Below are positions 1-11,540 of a stretch of DNA of 64,000 nt, one piece after another; position 1 is the first letter of the stretch; each line of letters opens with the position of its first letter. The DNA is from Polytrichum commune (lineage: Eukaryota; Streptophyta; Polytrichopsida; Polytrichales; Polytrichaceae). The stretch spans positions 20,046,527-20,110,526 of the forward strand of contig OX485808.1 of NCBI GenBank assembly GCA_950295325.1, read 5' to 3'. The notes under the pieces are model-generated. The model saw nothing but the letters and a program-made list of their open reading frames with translations, was not told where the DNA came from and ran no database searches. The position numbers and the translations under genes are program-made.

Positions 1-1895
1 TGTGGTTGATGAATGATTCCCACCCTACATTAAACCCACCTACCTCATTCATCCGCAATCAAGACAATTCCATGAACACCCATAGACACCCAACCCACGC
101 AATTTAGAGATGATTAGAATGTACGAAAAATGTTTAAATGGGAAGTGGTCATTTTTTTGTTGTGTTGGGAGCTCATGTGAGGGTGCTCACTCACATCAAT
201 GGTTGCCACTCCGATGCAAACTTTGCCTAAACATCAACTAGGTTAATTTCGGTAGGAGATTTTTTAAATTTTTTTTCAATAATTTTATTGATGTTCTTGT
301 AAAGATGTCCATTCTTGCATCATATGTTCAATCTAACATTTGGACACTCTTTTAATTTAAAGAATATTTTTGCAATTATCTAGTCAGAAATATGAGACAA
401 TTTACATACCCCAATTGCAAGGTGGCTTGCGAATTTGTGAAGGTGCTCAACTATTGGGTTGATCCCATTTAGTGGATCAGACAAGCATTACACTCATTTT
501 CTAGTTGCACTTGATTGGTCAAAGGTTCTTTATTGGAGGTAAAACATGATATTTTCATGTACACCCCTTCCTTCACATGTTATTAATTTGAAAAACCAAA
601 TGATGTTTCATACCCCATTTCCCTATTGCAAAAGCTCATCTTCCATGTTTCAAGATCCTACGAATACATCTCAATTTAAGCGTGAAAAATCTGCAAACAT
701 CATTGAGTGAAATGCATTCAAAACAACCCTTTCATAACCTTGGGAAGTGAAGGGTTAACCGTGAGATTCTCTTTGTTACAAAGAATCCCTCTAAGCTCCC
801 CCACGATCGGTCAAAAGTCAAAAGCAAGGGTTCCTTCAAGAATCACTAATTTTGATCAACTTGGATACGCGCGCTCAAGCCATCTTGCCATACAAAGAGG
901 ATAATCTCATCCCCAAATGTGGTACTTTATCTTGATCATCTGCCATGAAGTTTGGTTCGAGAAAAACCATTGTTGTTCCTTTCAATCCAAATCGTTCACA
1001 AGGTGATGCTGCAAAGAAGACACTAGATGTCCATGCCATTTAATTTATTATCAAGTTTCTTAATGCTTTATTTCACCCAAAAAAACGCATGTTTCAAAAT
1101 TCTCGTTCTTTTTGTTAAAGCCAAAAAATGTTTTTCTCCCATGCCCAACCGCCAGATCCAACTGTAGTAATGTTTGTAAAGGCTCCCATGTATATGCTCC
1201 TATTTTTTCGCCACACTCAAACTTCACCCTATTCTTTCTATGGGGTTATGAGGGCCGCTTCACACACGAGCCAAGAGCTGTGACCGTGAAATTGTGAGAG
1301 CCCAAAAGAAAGTGTGCAAAGGCCGCCCCAAGGCACCTCCAAAATCATGTAGTGTGGTCGTGGACCCTCAAGTATAGTGTGAAGTCATATGTGACCAGCC
1401 CTCAACTGACTGCTATTTCAATGAAATTATATTCATGCAGGTCCTCAGCCGTAATAAAATAGAATAAATCAATGGTTGTGAGCATTCGGAGTGCTATGGT
1501 CTCCTGGTTTTGTGTTAGGCCTATCTCCAAGAGGTGGTTTTTGGAAATTAGTCCAAGTTACCATGAAACACATGATCGATTTGATGCCATGTAGGACTCC
1601 ATGTAGACTTTACATCCATCTTGCATTCACTTACTGTGTTGGTCCCTCAAGCATAGTGTGAAGTGAACTTGGACTAGCTCTGCCTTTTCCACCAATGAGA
1701 ATGCTTGACGTGTAATGGTCACAGGCCCTCAGTCTCGTGTGCGAAGTGGCCCTAAAAGACCAAAATCTGCAAAATGAGCTCCACCTAATTTGGGCAGAAT
1801 ACCAACCCAATGCAATATTTTATTTGTTTGCAAATTCATGTCTTTGAAGTAGTTGATAGTGTTCGTTATTGGCATGTGATCTATTCATTTTTGGC
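1..1895. other. No gene recognised
   Basis: AT-rich sequence with only short, unconvincing ORFs. A phrase around 'ccctcaagtatagtgtgaagt' (near 1367-1387) recurs in altered form near 1643-1665, which suggests a weak, old internal duplication. Nothing else is supported. Confidence 0.5.
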
Positions 1896-1899
1896 TCAA

Positions 1900-2350
1900 T
1901 CGAAGGCGGTCAGGTGATCACTGGAGGCCTTGCAAATCCCAGCCTGTAACAAACTTTTCTCAATATTAGAGTTATCCATTAATTCAACCGGAGCTTTGAT
2001 TGGGAGTTGGTTGTTTTGCGTATAATATTTCCATGTTTGGTAGGTCTTCAGCACATGCTTGGAGTCGATGTGGAGGTTTGAACACATAACTTTCTATATT
2101 GGTTCATTGAGGGCCAAACTCATTTTGGCATGCAAAGAGGTGTCAAAATGAGTTTGGTCCCCAATGAAATGCCCTTTATTCATACTTCTACACTGTCTCC
2201 AAGCATCCAACCAAAACTTACCGAACATGGAAAGTTATGTCTGCAATAACAATCAACTCCCGACCAAAACTATGGTTGAATTAATGGATAACTCTGTTGT
2301 AGATTATACTTTTATAATTCCCAAATGGTGTACATCTCTTCTTGATTGAG
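1900..2350. repeat. Foldback (inverted repeat) element
   Basis: Two arms of roughly 200 bp face each other around a centre near 2135. The innermost part is itself palindromic ('ccaaactcattttg' and 'caaaatgagtttgg'). Translated outward, both arms give related peptides containing NNQLP and VELMDNS. That is 2087-1896 on minus and 2164-2349 on plus, so this is an inverted duplication rather than chance. It is probably a foldback MITE or an old inverted duplication of a coding scrap. The outer ends are not sharply defined. Confidence 0.6.
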
Positions 2351-3249
2351 GAAGTTGCAAAAAGAGGGAAGCATTGAGGGGCGAGCTGCAATGAACGGGG
2401 AGAATCGGCCACTAGTTACAAACGAACCAATCAAGTTTGCAAAACAACCAGTTGAAGTTCAAGACTTCATGAAAATAACCCATCATTTCATATTGGTTTA
2501 AAGAATATACCTCAAATTAACAAAGAAAAATTGAAAGATGTCCATGTGCAATTGGTTAAATGTTGGCAAGCTTGGGGTGGTCACTGAGAGTTTCAAGATA
2601 GTTTTGCACCCTTGTACCATTCATTTTTATTTTCATGTACCGTTCATGTATTGTTGTCATTTTGTTATGGACTAGAGTCAATTTATGTCAAATTCCAATA
2701 ATTTGATAAATGGTATAGTTTACAAACAAAATATAGTCTTTAATTTAAAATTTCATGATGTAAAATATATTTACCTATAGGCTCTTGAAAAATACTTGAA
2801 AGTATTGTTTTGCCTACTAATATGGTGCCATTTAGGTAAGTAGCCCATCTTTATTACCCCTGACCGCATGTGGTTTACATAAGTATATAGTTTGTGATCT
2901 CTCTAGGGACACCAAGTGAATAATGTTTCATGGTCTATTGGACATTGTGTTGGGCCCTTCAAAAAGAGGTGGGTCTAAGGCAAACCTAGGGACCCTGGCA
3001 AACAATGAAATTGCCACTAGCTTCTAGAAATATTTTATTTCCATGCCGGAATCCCAAACTACCTATTATTTTGGTTTGTACGTAATGTGGGTTGCAATCC
3101 CTCAACACGATCCACTTTCACTTTACACTAAGCTTGAAGGCCCATTCTTTGCAAAATTGGATTTTCATTTCCCACAATATTTTCAAGGGCCCTTAGATCT
3201 CTTGGTTTGTGTGTGAAACGGCCCTTAACTCCAAATGATAACGAACACT
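2351..3249. other. No feature recognised
   Basis: AT-rich spacer between the foldback element and the outer limit of the left inverted-repeat arm. I see no ORF, structured repeat or terminal motif in it. Confidence 0.5.
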
Positions 3250-3874
3250 GATGAGACAAATTTGTGTAGTTTCGACAATGCAAGGTGTGCATTTAGAATA
3301 GAGTTCCTCACTAGAATTTTTGAACTACCATTACATTGAACTAATGAAATTATCAATCGGGCGTGTAGTAATTTTATTCAACAATTTTGTGATGAGAATT
3401 TGCGTCTCCCATAGATACTTATTGTGCAACAAATCAACTTTCTTTTACATCCGTCCTGATTCCTCATCCAACTTACAATTTCTTACAAGTTAGCAAAAAC
3501 ATTCATTTGAGCCTTTAGGGGTAAATTGTCACACCTCCACATCACATGATGTTGTACCTATGGCTCTTGGGTCCACAGCTAAGCATGGGGTACACCTTCA
3601 TTGAAGTACCAAAAACAATATCATCACATTTCCAAACAACACAAGTACCCCCATACATTCATTCACCTTCTAGTCACTATCCCCTCACTCTATCATACTT
3701 ATTTACTTACTTTCTACTTCTATTGAATGTAAGGTATGCAGGTGTTAAGTGGCTTGTCCAACTTCACCTCTTGAAGCTTGTGGTTTTCTAGCAAATGCAT
3801 GATGCAACATCCAAAAAAAACAAGATTGAAAATTGGACAATGTCTTGTTTTATTTAGCTATCATTATCGAAAGT

Positions 3875-4070
3875 GTATGGATATTCATTTTTTAACTCAT
3901 ATAAAGGTCCTCTCAATTATGTTGAATAATTATAATTTGGTCAATAAAATATGAACATGTAGTCCAACCTCTTTGACACATGTGTTTGTATAGTGTTTGT
4001 TCTTAGATTTATTCTTAACCACGCCTCATTCAAATATAGGTGTCCAATTGAGCATAAATAATCAAATTCC
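3875..4070 (+). repeat. Dispersed ~200-bp repeat, copy 1
   Basis: Related sequence occurs in the same orientation at about 57290-57420, 60190-60370 and 60790-61010. Shared landmarks are a 'gtagtccaa'/'gcaatcca' phrase, an 'acatgtgt..ttggtgtt' phrase and a closing 'ataggtgtccaatt' phrase. Copies are strongly diverged, so this is an old family. It occupies the block where the right arm carries unrelated sequence. Confidence 0.5.
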
Positions 4071-5931
4071 ATCCGCATATCTTATGTCTGGGATAAAATG
4101 TCCAGACTTGGAATCATGTCGATGATTGAGAAGAGCTCTTGTGTGCGTTGCAATTGATTGGGCCTCACAAGTTTGTGCATGTATGGCATGGTTGTCCATA
4201 TGGATATCAGACAAGCAATTTTGAGAAGTTCTACAAGGTTGAGTGCTAGTGTCTTGTTTGCATGTTGGATTCTATCCTACAAACACACAAGATTGTACTA
4301 GAGTGGTCTATTAGTATCTTATTCATTGTTGCAAGAGTTTATGGAATTGTGCCAAGTACTGGACTCTTCCACTCGCTTGCCGACACATGAGTTACATATG
4401 CATGTCCATCCATCCGTCCGCAAACATATTTTAAATTAAATCCAAGGCAAGGCCAAGTAAGACAAAGATGTGTTCCATCTCGAAAACACTTTGCTCGTGA
4501 CCCATGCCTTGATCAGTTTCATTGTGGTGGTCAAATTAGAGTGGGCCCTAGAGTGTCTATTAAGGCTCGTGTTCTCCAAGACCCCTTCCCCATGAGGATA
4601 ATTTAAGAATCTCTTTAAAGAATGGACCGAGGTCGGATTTATTGTTATGAGAGTCCCTTGAGAGTGGTATTGGGTAGGCTAGTGGGGGCCTTGGTCTCTC
4701 AACTACTAAACCACACTTGGACTCGTAACACTTGTCGGTTGAGACTCACCTACCACTAAGTCATTATTTTATATAATCAGAAGACTAGTTTTCTATCAAG
4801 AAGGTTCCACACATGTAAATTAAAAACATGTTAATCAATACAATCAATTTTCACACGTTTTAGGTGAATTGACAATGTTCATGATCATCTACCAAAATAT
4901 CTTGTTCAAACTTCCATTTGAGTGACAAGTGTTCATTGTTTATGACCCGAACCGACATGAACAAAGGATGTAGAAATTAGTGTGGTCCACACTATGTAAT
5001 TATATCAATATATGCAATATCCTATGGTCGGCATCAGACACTTTTGAGTAGACCTCAATTGAACCCATCCAAATGGAGATGGCTCAAAATCCTCTTGGGT
5101 ACAACCTTTAGAACAACTCGTGGGGCCCTTGCTATATTATAATATGGCCATGGACTCAGTCCATTGTATAAAGGAGGAAAAGGGAGAAGCTCAAACCAAA
5201 TGTCAAGGTGTCACATGAAACCAAAGCATGAGGAACATGATAAGGTTGCAATAGTAACTCCCAAAAGAATGTGGTGGGGACTTGTTAGGTATGTGGATCC
5301 ACGTGAAATGTTGAAAAGAGACGCACCCTGCAAGTTAGAGTAACGAAAGATCGCCCACCAGACATAAACCCTTGATGAGGATGTAAGGGCTCAATGTACG
5401 ACATACTAGTGATGGCCTGCACCGGACACGGGCTCGGTGCGTATATATGTGTAATTCTATAAATAACATTTTAATTTCTCTTTCTAACACATATTTGGAA
5501 ACAATTGAACTTTTTGAAGGTCCAGATTTTGGTTTAGGGTTTCCTTTGGAATCATTGTTCAAACATATGAAACCATTGTTCATTGTGTAAATCTAATGGA
5601 TTGGAGTTGGAGAAAATGAAAAACAAACCAAAAAGAACCAACACATCTAAATTTACTTTGAGGGTGCAAAAACAACTTTAGGATTGTGATCATGTGGACA
5701 CCATTGCAAACTTAGCCACATTCAAAGACATCATAGTTTACTTATGAATCGTCAAGGATGTTTCCACCACTAAGAGATGAAAAACATTGTTTGCACAAAT
5801 GAGTTGAGTATCTTGTGCACATATATTATCACAACAATTATGAATGCATAAAAGTACTAATTGTTTGGCAACTTAGTTCAATCGGAAGTTAAGTTACATT
5901 ACTTAGACTTATACACCGTTTATGGTATTTC

Positions 5932-6112
5932 GTGTCACTTACTATTCAGAGTTACATGATACTATAAGTGTTTATTGAGAATGTAATATTTTACCGAGAA
6001 AAGTCATTTTTGTCCTATAATGCCCGAAGAACCTATTAAACTTTTCCTAGTAAAAATTGAACTTCTAAGTAAGAGGTTATTGCATTGTGTAACTCCAAAT
6101 ACTCGGTGACAC
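5932..6112. mobile_element. MITE, GTGTCACTTACTAT family, left-arm copy
   Basis: A short element of about 180 bp with terminal inverted repeats: it opens GTGTCACTTACTATTCAGAG and closes with the reverse complement of a related end (CTCCAAATACTCGGTGACAC). Relatives lie at 20141-20340, 44308-44475 and 52605-52785; the last is the inverted-duplication partner. It has no coding capacity. A run of 16 G follows at 6130-6145; the partner has a run of 21 C at 52568-52588. Confidence 0.75.
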
Positions 6113-7379
6113 AACAAGAATGCAGCTCCGGGGGGGGGGGGGGGGCATTTCTACCATGGCACCCTCAATGGTAATAAGTTGGGTGATGGGAATCCATTAT
6201 CCTCTGCCGCTAATCACAAACCTTGAAGTAGGCAGAGTACGTTTGCAGCTTCTTTGACTTGGCCGGGCTCTGAACCTGCCACGTCCGCCAAGCATAACTT
6301 AGGAACCCCAGTCACTCCGCATCATAGCGGTACACCGCTTGTGGTATTTAGTGCCACATGCCTAATAGCGTCACTTACCCTATTTTGAGGCGTATGCTGG
6401 GTTACAATGATGAGTGATTAACAACTTCACCATAAGTGTCACATCGCAACACTTGGCGTTCAAGTGCGCTTACGAATATCTTGGCATGCGTATGTTGAAC
6501 AGTGTTATGAGGTGCATCCCTATATTACACAATGGTCTACAAGTTGATTAAAGTGTACACACATGACACTTGTTATTAGTACACTCCAATATATCTTCCC
6601 CTTGGATGCTAGAACGCAAGACTATCATCTAAAGTATCCCAATGTGCTGCACTAGATATGATATTTAGTGTCACCAATTCTAATTGTCTTGCTCAATGCT
6701 GATTGTAAACCGCCGTGTCGTGGCACCAACACTACATGTTAACCCAACATCATTTGTCATTCCTTGTAAACACTTGTTAAAGAAGTGACTAATGTTGACC
6801 AATGGCATCATAGTGGCAAGTGGCACTTTGACACCTCTGGGGATCTATCTAGTTGAGGCCCTTTGCAAACGGTGTACGTGTGACACTACTAAACACCTGA
6901 GACGGTGCGTGCAGTAGCAGCAGCGGCAGCGGCAGTGCGAGGGTGAGAGTCCACAGTCGTTTTCTTTGAGGGAAATGGAGAGAGGTGAAGGCGCACGACC
7001 ATGTGATCATTGGTTGGGGAACATGCAGCGTCCTCACTTCTTACTACGGACTCGGCCAACCACCAGCCAAACACCGTCCCCGCTCCAAGTACACGCAGCA
7101 AGAGGGTCAAACCAGGGCCCCTCGAAACTCCCATTGGGTGTGAACAGGCCGCAAGTAGCAGCAGTTGTAGTTACGACGGAGGCCAAAAAACGGGCTTCCT
7201 TCAAAACCCTTTCGGGTGCGTTCCTATTCCGATCCTCCTCCTTCCCTTAACTTACCCTCCCCACTCACTGCCTACCCTCCTGCGACGATATTTATGCACC
7301 GGTGGTTGGTCAGTCGGCCCAACCCCCTCCCCTTTTCCTTTCACTCACTGCGTCGTAGTCAAAATTCCTCCCAAGTACC

Positions 7380-8100
7380 TTGGATCCCTCAACTAAGTGG
7401 CAGCCAAAAGTTACCTGCAGCGTCCAGATAGATGCCCTCAACTACTCAGCCATGGATGGGCAACGGCCGGCCACAATTGTGGGCGCTTCCCTTCCCTTCC
7501 CTTCCCTTCCCTTCCCCTCCCCTCCCTCCCCTCCCGTACGTTCGTTCGTTCTTTCCTTTGTTCCTTTGTTGCCACTCGAGGACAAACACGTGGTCACATC
7601 CGACCACCCTCGCTCCCGGCATTGTTCACACCGTCACGTCGCTCGAAAGAACGAAGGAAGAGGACCCCATCCCGTGTTGCCACCGCCGTGGGATGAGGGC
7701 GTTTCTCCATCCTCAAGGTGGTCTACGTCAAATTTGCAATCCTGGAACGTAGATCGTAAGTATTAGAGGCCCCCAAAGATTACCTACTACTCTCTTTCAT
7801 AGTTGAACACCTGCAACGGGTGCGGACCAGTCAACTTGCACTTGATTATCCCCCTCGGGCTCCCACAAGGTTCGGTGTCACATGATAGCTAGGTTCCCGC
7901 TCAAGAACAAAGGCGTCGTCACATTCGATGATAAATCCTCACGTCACCATGCAACTAGAAAGAAAGGAAAGAAGAGAAGGATGACCATGATGTTGCCATT
8001 GACGTGACTTCTGATGTTTTCTGCATTTTGGAGTTCATCTAAAGTACATTTATAACTCCGAAACATGCATCACAAGAATTAGTAGAGGGCGCCTAAAGAC
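7380..8100. repeat. Degenerate ~320-bp tandem repeat, GC-rich block
   Basis: Within a GC-rich region (about 6890-8350) two units with a period of about 320 bp can be aligned. The sequence around 7571-7830 (a 'gaggacaaacacgtggtcacat' phrase, then 'gaggcccccaaagattacc', then 'gttgaacacctgcaacgggtgcgg') recurs in altered form at 7895-8150 ('caagaacaaaggcgtcgtcacat', 'gagggcgcctaaagaccac', 'gtgaacatcttgaacggatgggtgcg'). Long ORFs here have biased composition and overlap on both strands, so I do not call them genes. The block could be a promoter-proximal region of a duplicated gene or the body of an unrecognised element. It is present almost unchanged in the right arm (about 50620-51335). Confidence 0.55.
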
Positions 8101-8246
8101 CACTCCCTCCCTTCAAAGGTGAACATCTTGAACGGATGGGTGCGAACAAGCCACCCTGCACATATGTCCCCCAAGGGCATGTCCCCAGGTTCCAACACGG
8201 TCGGGTGAAAATATCCCCTCATGTGACTGGGTGGAGCAGAGGTGGT

Positions 8247-8360
8247 AGGGTGCACCATAAAATCAAGTGCTAAGAAGGTCACCCGTCATTCCTGCCTTGG
8301 GCAGCTTAGTGACGAAGGTCCCATGGGATCCGCGTTAAGGCCTTGGGTTTTAGCCACCCT
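8247..8360 (-). pseudogene. 5S-rRNA-like sequence, left-arm copy
   Basis: Read on the minus strand this 114-nt segment follows the plan of a plant 5S rRNA. The ends are complementary (AGGGTG and CACCCT). Inside lie GATCCCATGGG (5S: GGATCCCATCAG), an AAGCTGCCCAAGGC stretch matching the A-box/IE region, and GGGTGACCTTCTTAGCACTT matching the C-box and 3' part. The 5' third differs from normal plant 5S and is shared with the copy at 45417-45540. It is therefore a diverged, repeated family rather than a functional rRNA gene. Candidates are the LTR of a Cassandra-type TRIM, which carries 5S sequence, or a 5S-derived SINE. No LTR pair was found. Confidence 0.75.
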
Positions 8361-8423
8361 TTTCCGTGCAGCTAACTTCCATCAATGTCCTGTTTCACAT
8401 GGTCGATACACACAACCCACGGA

Positions 8424-8457
8424 TTCTTATTCTTATTCTTATTATTCTTATTCTTAT
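8424..8457. repeat. (TTATTC)-type microsatellite
   Basis: Short run of ttcttattc/ttattc units. The reverse-complement version lies at about 50250-50285 in the right arm, with a slightly different unit count. Confidence 0.8.
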
Positions 8458-8568
8458 CATTTCATCATGTGCTTAAATCATCAACAACCTCAATGAAGCA
8501 GGAGAGATTTTGCTGCTGACGAATAAGAGCATCCTTTCCCCACGCACGGAATGATAAGCAGCGCACCA

Positions 8569-8586
8569 TATATATATATATATATG
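8569..8586. repeat. (AT)n microsatellite
   Basis: Simple TA/AT dinucleotide run, also present in the right arm (about 50126-50141). Low information. Confidence 0.8.
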
Positions 8587-9107
8587 AATGAGAGAGAGAA
8601 AGTACGTATCACTCACTCCCTCGCATCCTTCGCGTTGGATCACCCTTTGCCTCGTCAACAATACTACCCCACGGACTCACATTCGTTTCGATTCGTTTCG
8701 TTTCATTCCCAAACAAACTGCGGTCAACATCCTGCCTGGAGTCTACACCTCGATGATGCAGCTCAATGTGGGGCTCACACACTCGCATAGTTTTCAACCA
8801 AAGTGTGTGTGTGGGGGTGACGCGTGGGCCTCACCCAGCACCTTCGCATCAAAAAGAAAAGGAAAAAGAATGGCCATGACCACTCACAGAGTCGGAGCTG
8901 CAACATTCTCCATGGGGGTCTCACTCTTTCCCCTCCTTCCTTCAAACCAGCTACAGGCATCTTGGGCTCGCGAGTCGCCGCCATGAGGTGGAATTGTTCA
9001 AAGTTGTGACCAAAGTGTCTGCTTGTGACGGAGCAACAACGCAGCCGTAAACAAAATGGATCAGTGGCCCGATCCATGTTGCCAATAAAAGGCCTCCCCT
9101 TTCAACG

Positions 9108-9365
9108 AAATGACGTGGTTGTTACCAACTAAAACTCCTCCATCACGTCTTTTAAGGATCGAATGCCAACCAGTTGATTCCGAGCTTGCGAGGGGGAGAT
9201 TCCCCCTTCTTGGCAGTATATGAGAATGCAGGAACCCACTTTCTGTGATGTCGCACCAGCTGAAACTATGGGTGTTCCTGCCTTTGAAATACAGGAAACG
9301 CATGATTCAAGCATTGACCCGCTTTTGTTTTGGACATTTGTGGAATATCTTGTTGCAAAATGTTG
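9108..9365 (+). pseudogene. Gene-like exon fragment A, left copy (frameshifted)
   Basis: The right arm carries an open frame of 82 codons at 49595-49347 (minus). It begins MTWLLPTKTPPSRLLRIECQ and ends in ..FVEYLVAKC followed by a stop. The left copy keeps the same start and first half but has about 8 extra bases after 'cagtatatg' (about 9220), which shift the frame. I do not recognise the protein. It could be the first exon of a host gene duplicated with the arms, since the GC-rich block lies just upstream in the same orientation. Fragment B follows about 500 bp downstream on the same strand. Confidence 0.35.
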
Positions 9366-9872
9366 ACCACTTTCTTCTTCATCAAACCACACAAAGAGAG
9401 CAGGCCTACGACTGGTTGATGATAATCCTACACATTCGGTTGCAGGCTAAACAAAAAGTTGTCAATACATTTTGACATAAAGATTGGATCCATATGTTGA
9501 AAACCAAATGTAATCGCTTGACATGCCATAAATTTAGCAGGTGGAACGAAAGTGAAATTGTGTGCCAAGGCTCAAAACCAACTTATGTACAAAATAGTTT
9601 GCAAGAAAGAAATACAAACACACATGTAGAAAATGATGGCTAGAAATAGTTTTATAGATATTGCAATCATTGTGCATTGGATTCCTTCACGTACATGACC
9701 ATATTTTCACCCTAAATTGTATTTAATTATTCCATTTGGGAATCTCATTTGAAGAATGAAGACATTTCAATAAAGGTTGCTTTTCAAAGTAGTAACTAAA
9801 CCTAAACCTATCAACAACAAAATTATTCCATTTTTCTTGTCTTGAAGGGTTTGTTGACATTAAAGAGTTAGG

Positions 9873-10097
9873 GTGACAAGTAGATTGACAACCAAGACAC
9901 CTTACTTTCATGTACTCACAACAAGATGCTTGTTAGCAATTTCTAAATATCTCGATGAGAACCAAAAGAAATTTAATCCTTTGGTTAGAAAAAGAAAGCA
10001 GTTCAATAAGATACTCAGGTGTGCATGCTGCAAGCATGGCAATATCAACATCCGATTTTTGACTTATCATTTACAAAAGGATGAGGACCAAATTTGA
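9873..10097 (+). pseudogene. Gene-like exon fragment B, left copy (Cys-rich)
   Basis: This 74-codon open frame matches the minus-strand frame at about 47865-47633 in the right arm at the protein level. The shared core is SKYLDENQKK, then PLVRKR, then a cysteine cluster C-A-C-C-K. Differences between the copies are scattered; many are G in the right copy and A in the left. Frame preservation across diverged DNA suggests the source was coding. The Cys cluster could be half of a zinc-binding motif. I do not recognise the family. It follows fragment A on the same strand and may be a later exon of the same gene. Confidence 0.4.
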
Positions 10098-10368
10098 GTA
10101 GTCTCAAATCTACCTCATTTTAGCAAGTTGTGTTAGAAGCTTTGTTTCATCAAGCATCTAGGAAAAGAACATAATGTCAATGAATAACATATGGCACATT
10201 GGATAAAGTTATTATGTTAGCCAGTGACCTTTACCGATCTTCTGTCTAACTCCAAGGTCAAGCTACCTAAGATGAATTATAAGGCTAGTCTCCAAACAAG
10301 ATGAATGATGCATGAATCACTTTAGGAACCACATACGTGTCTTTTGAAAAAACCCCTAAATATGTTTT
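10098..10368. other. No feature recognised
   Basis: AT-rich spacer between the inner end of the left arm and the next MITE. No ORF or repeat recognised. Confidence 0.4.
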
Positions 10369-10771
10369 GGGAATGTTCACTCCATTGTCAAGTTGAAAAC
10401 CACGTGTGAACAAAAAAAATCTACTTTTTCTAAGTTGCATCAACAAAATGGGTCAAACTTTTATCAAAAAAAATTTATGAGTACATATACATGGTATCTA
10501 TTACATAGTAAAAATTGATAACCAAAATTGATAATTGTTTTTGGAAAACATACCGTTTCTAACTAGAATGACGCATAATTGAACTAAAAAAATTACTAGA
10601 AAAAATGGAGATGACTAAAATTTTCAAAAAAATATACAAAAGATATTATCAATGGATATTTATATATAGAAAAAATATCATTATTTTTAAAATTATCTAT
10701 GGCATATAATATAGGGGTAGCAAACTTTGTTCGCATGTGGTTTTCAACTTGACAATGGAGTGTACTCCCCG
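10369..10771. mobile_element. MITE with ~42-bp terminal inverted repeats
   Basis: The left end carries CACTCCATTGTCAAGTTGAA followed by AACCAC.TG.GAACAAA. The right end (about 10728-10771) is its reverse complement with about four differences. The interior is very AT-rich and has no coding frame. Length is about 400 bp. A clear target-site duplication was not seen, so the superfamily is unassigned. Confidence 0.75.
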
Positions 10772-11039
10772 TGTCACTAATGCATTTAATTTCTATTTCT
10801 TTCAGTTCCTTTTTTGAGGGCTCAATGTATCTTAAACGGATTAAAAAGTCTCCCTGGGATATTTAGTGTTAAGGTTGGAATAGTGCACCTTCCTACCACT
10901 TGATATTTTGTTGTACCCTACCACCATGGGGACCAATTTATAGTGTGGTTATTTGGGTGAACCTGATATTTTTGCCAACCAATGCAAACCCATGGCGTTG
11001 CCATCAAGGGAGCCAAGTTGTTAATGCTCGTTATAGGAC

Positions 11040-11540
11040 CCTCATAATGACATATCAATGAGTAATTCTGGTGTTACTTAATTAGTCTTTTGAGGCTACG
11101 ATCTCACAAATTGTGGCACCTAAGGGGCATGTATAGCTCGATCGTGTAGTACTTAAGCCCAAATTCCTTGGTTTATCCAAGTCAATTATTAGATCCAATT
11201 TCTCTCTCACCTCCAATGGTGACATTGGCTCTCTGCCATATAATAGTTGGTAAGGGCTAAAAGAAGCAAGAGATGCATGACAAGTGAAGCAATAACCCAT
11301 CACTTTAAAACACAATTTAAGATCCCAACCTTGATGGTTGCCTACTAACAACACGTACATGTAGAGACCCTGATTTATTGTTTGAACCACTCTTTTTGCT
11401 AAATCAACGTCTTGTGGGTGGTTTGTAAATGTTCTACATTGATCAATCATAGCTTTAGTATAAAGCTCTTTAAAAAAGCCAATGAATTTTCTTCCTTGGT
11501 TTGTCAAAACCTATGCACTTGACATTGAGTTTTGGTTGGT
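11040..11540 (-). pseudogene. Ty3/gypsy integrase fragment
   Basis: The minus-strand frame at 11507-11082 encodes the second half of a gypsy integrase core and what follows it: an LTNQGRKF segment (usual form: LTDxGxEF), an NHPQ-x3-LAKRVVQT segment (usual form: NHPQ..GLAERVVQT, so the catalytic Glu is Lys here), and an ASFSPYQLLYGREP segment. No RT, RNase H or LTRs are seen next to it. It is a short relic of a gypsy lineage different from the complete element at 23272-30028. Confidence 0.8.

Larger units (their letters stand above)
3250..10065 (+). repeat. Left arm of large inverted duplication
   Basis: This segment reads as the reverse complement of about 47670-56775. Paired landmarks: 6889-7134 with 51579-51824, 7010-7396 with 51317-51703, 8775-9077 with 49628-49930, 5335-5583 with 53155-53382, and 9873-10060 with about 47675-47865. 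The core, about 4200-9420, is nearly identical; for example the 128-codon frame at 7010-7396 is the same in both arms. The outer edge (3250-3800) and inner edge (9480-10065) are clearly more diverged. The block 3840-4085 is replaced in the right arm by about 1.5 kb of other sequence. About 1 kb of right-arm sequence (48300-49290) has no counterpart here. Confidence 0.93.

Noticed and set aside
6889-7766. Long overlapping ORFs on both strands (up to 128 codons), identical in both arms
   Set aside because: Biased composition from GC-rich and CCCTTCC runs; identity between arms only reflects nearly identical DNA, and frames are open on both strands at once. No domain.
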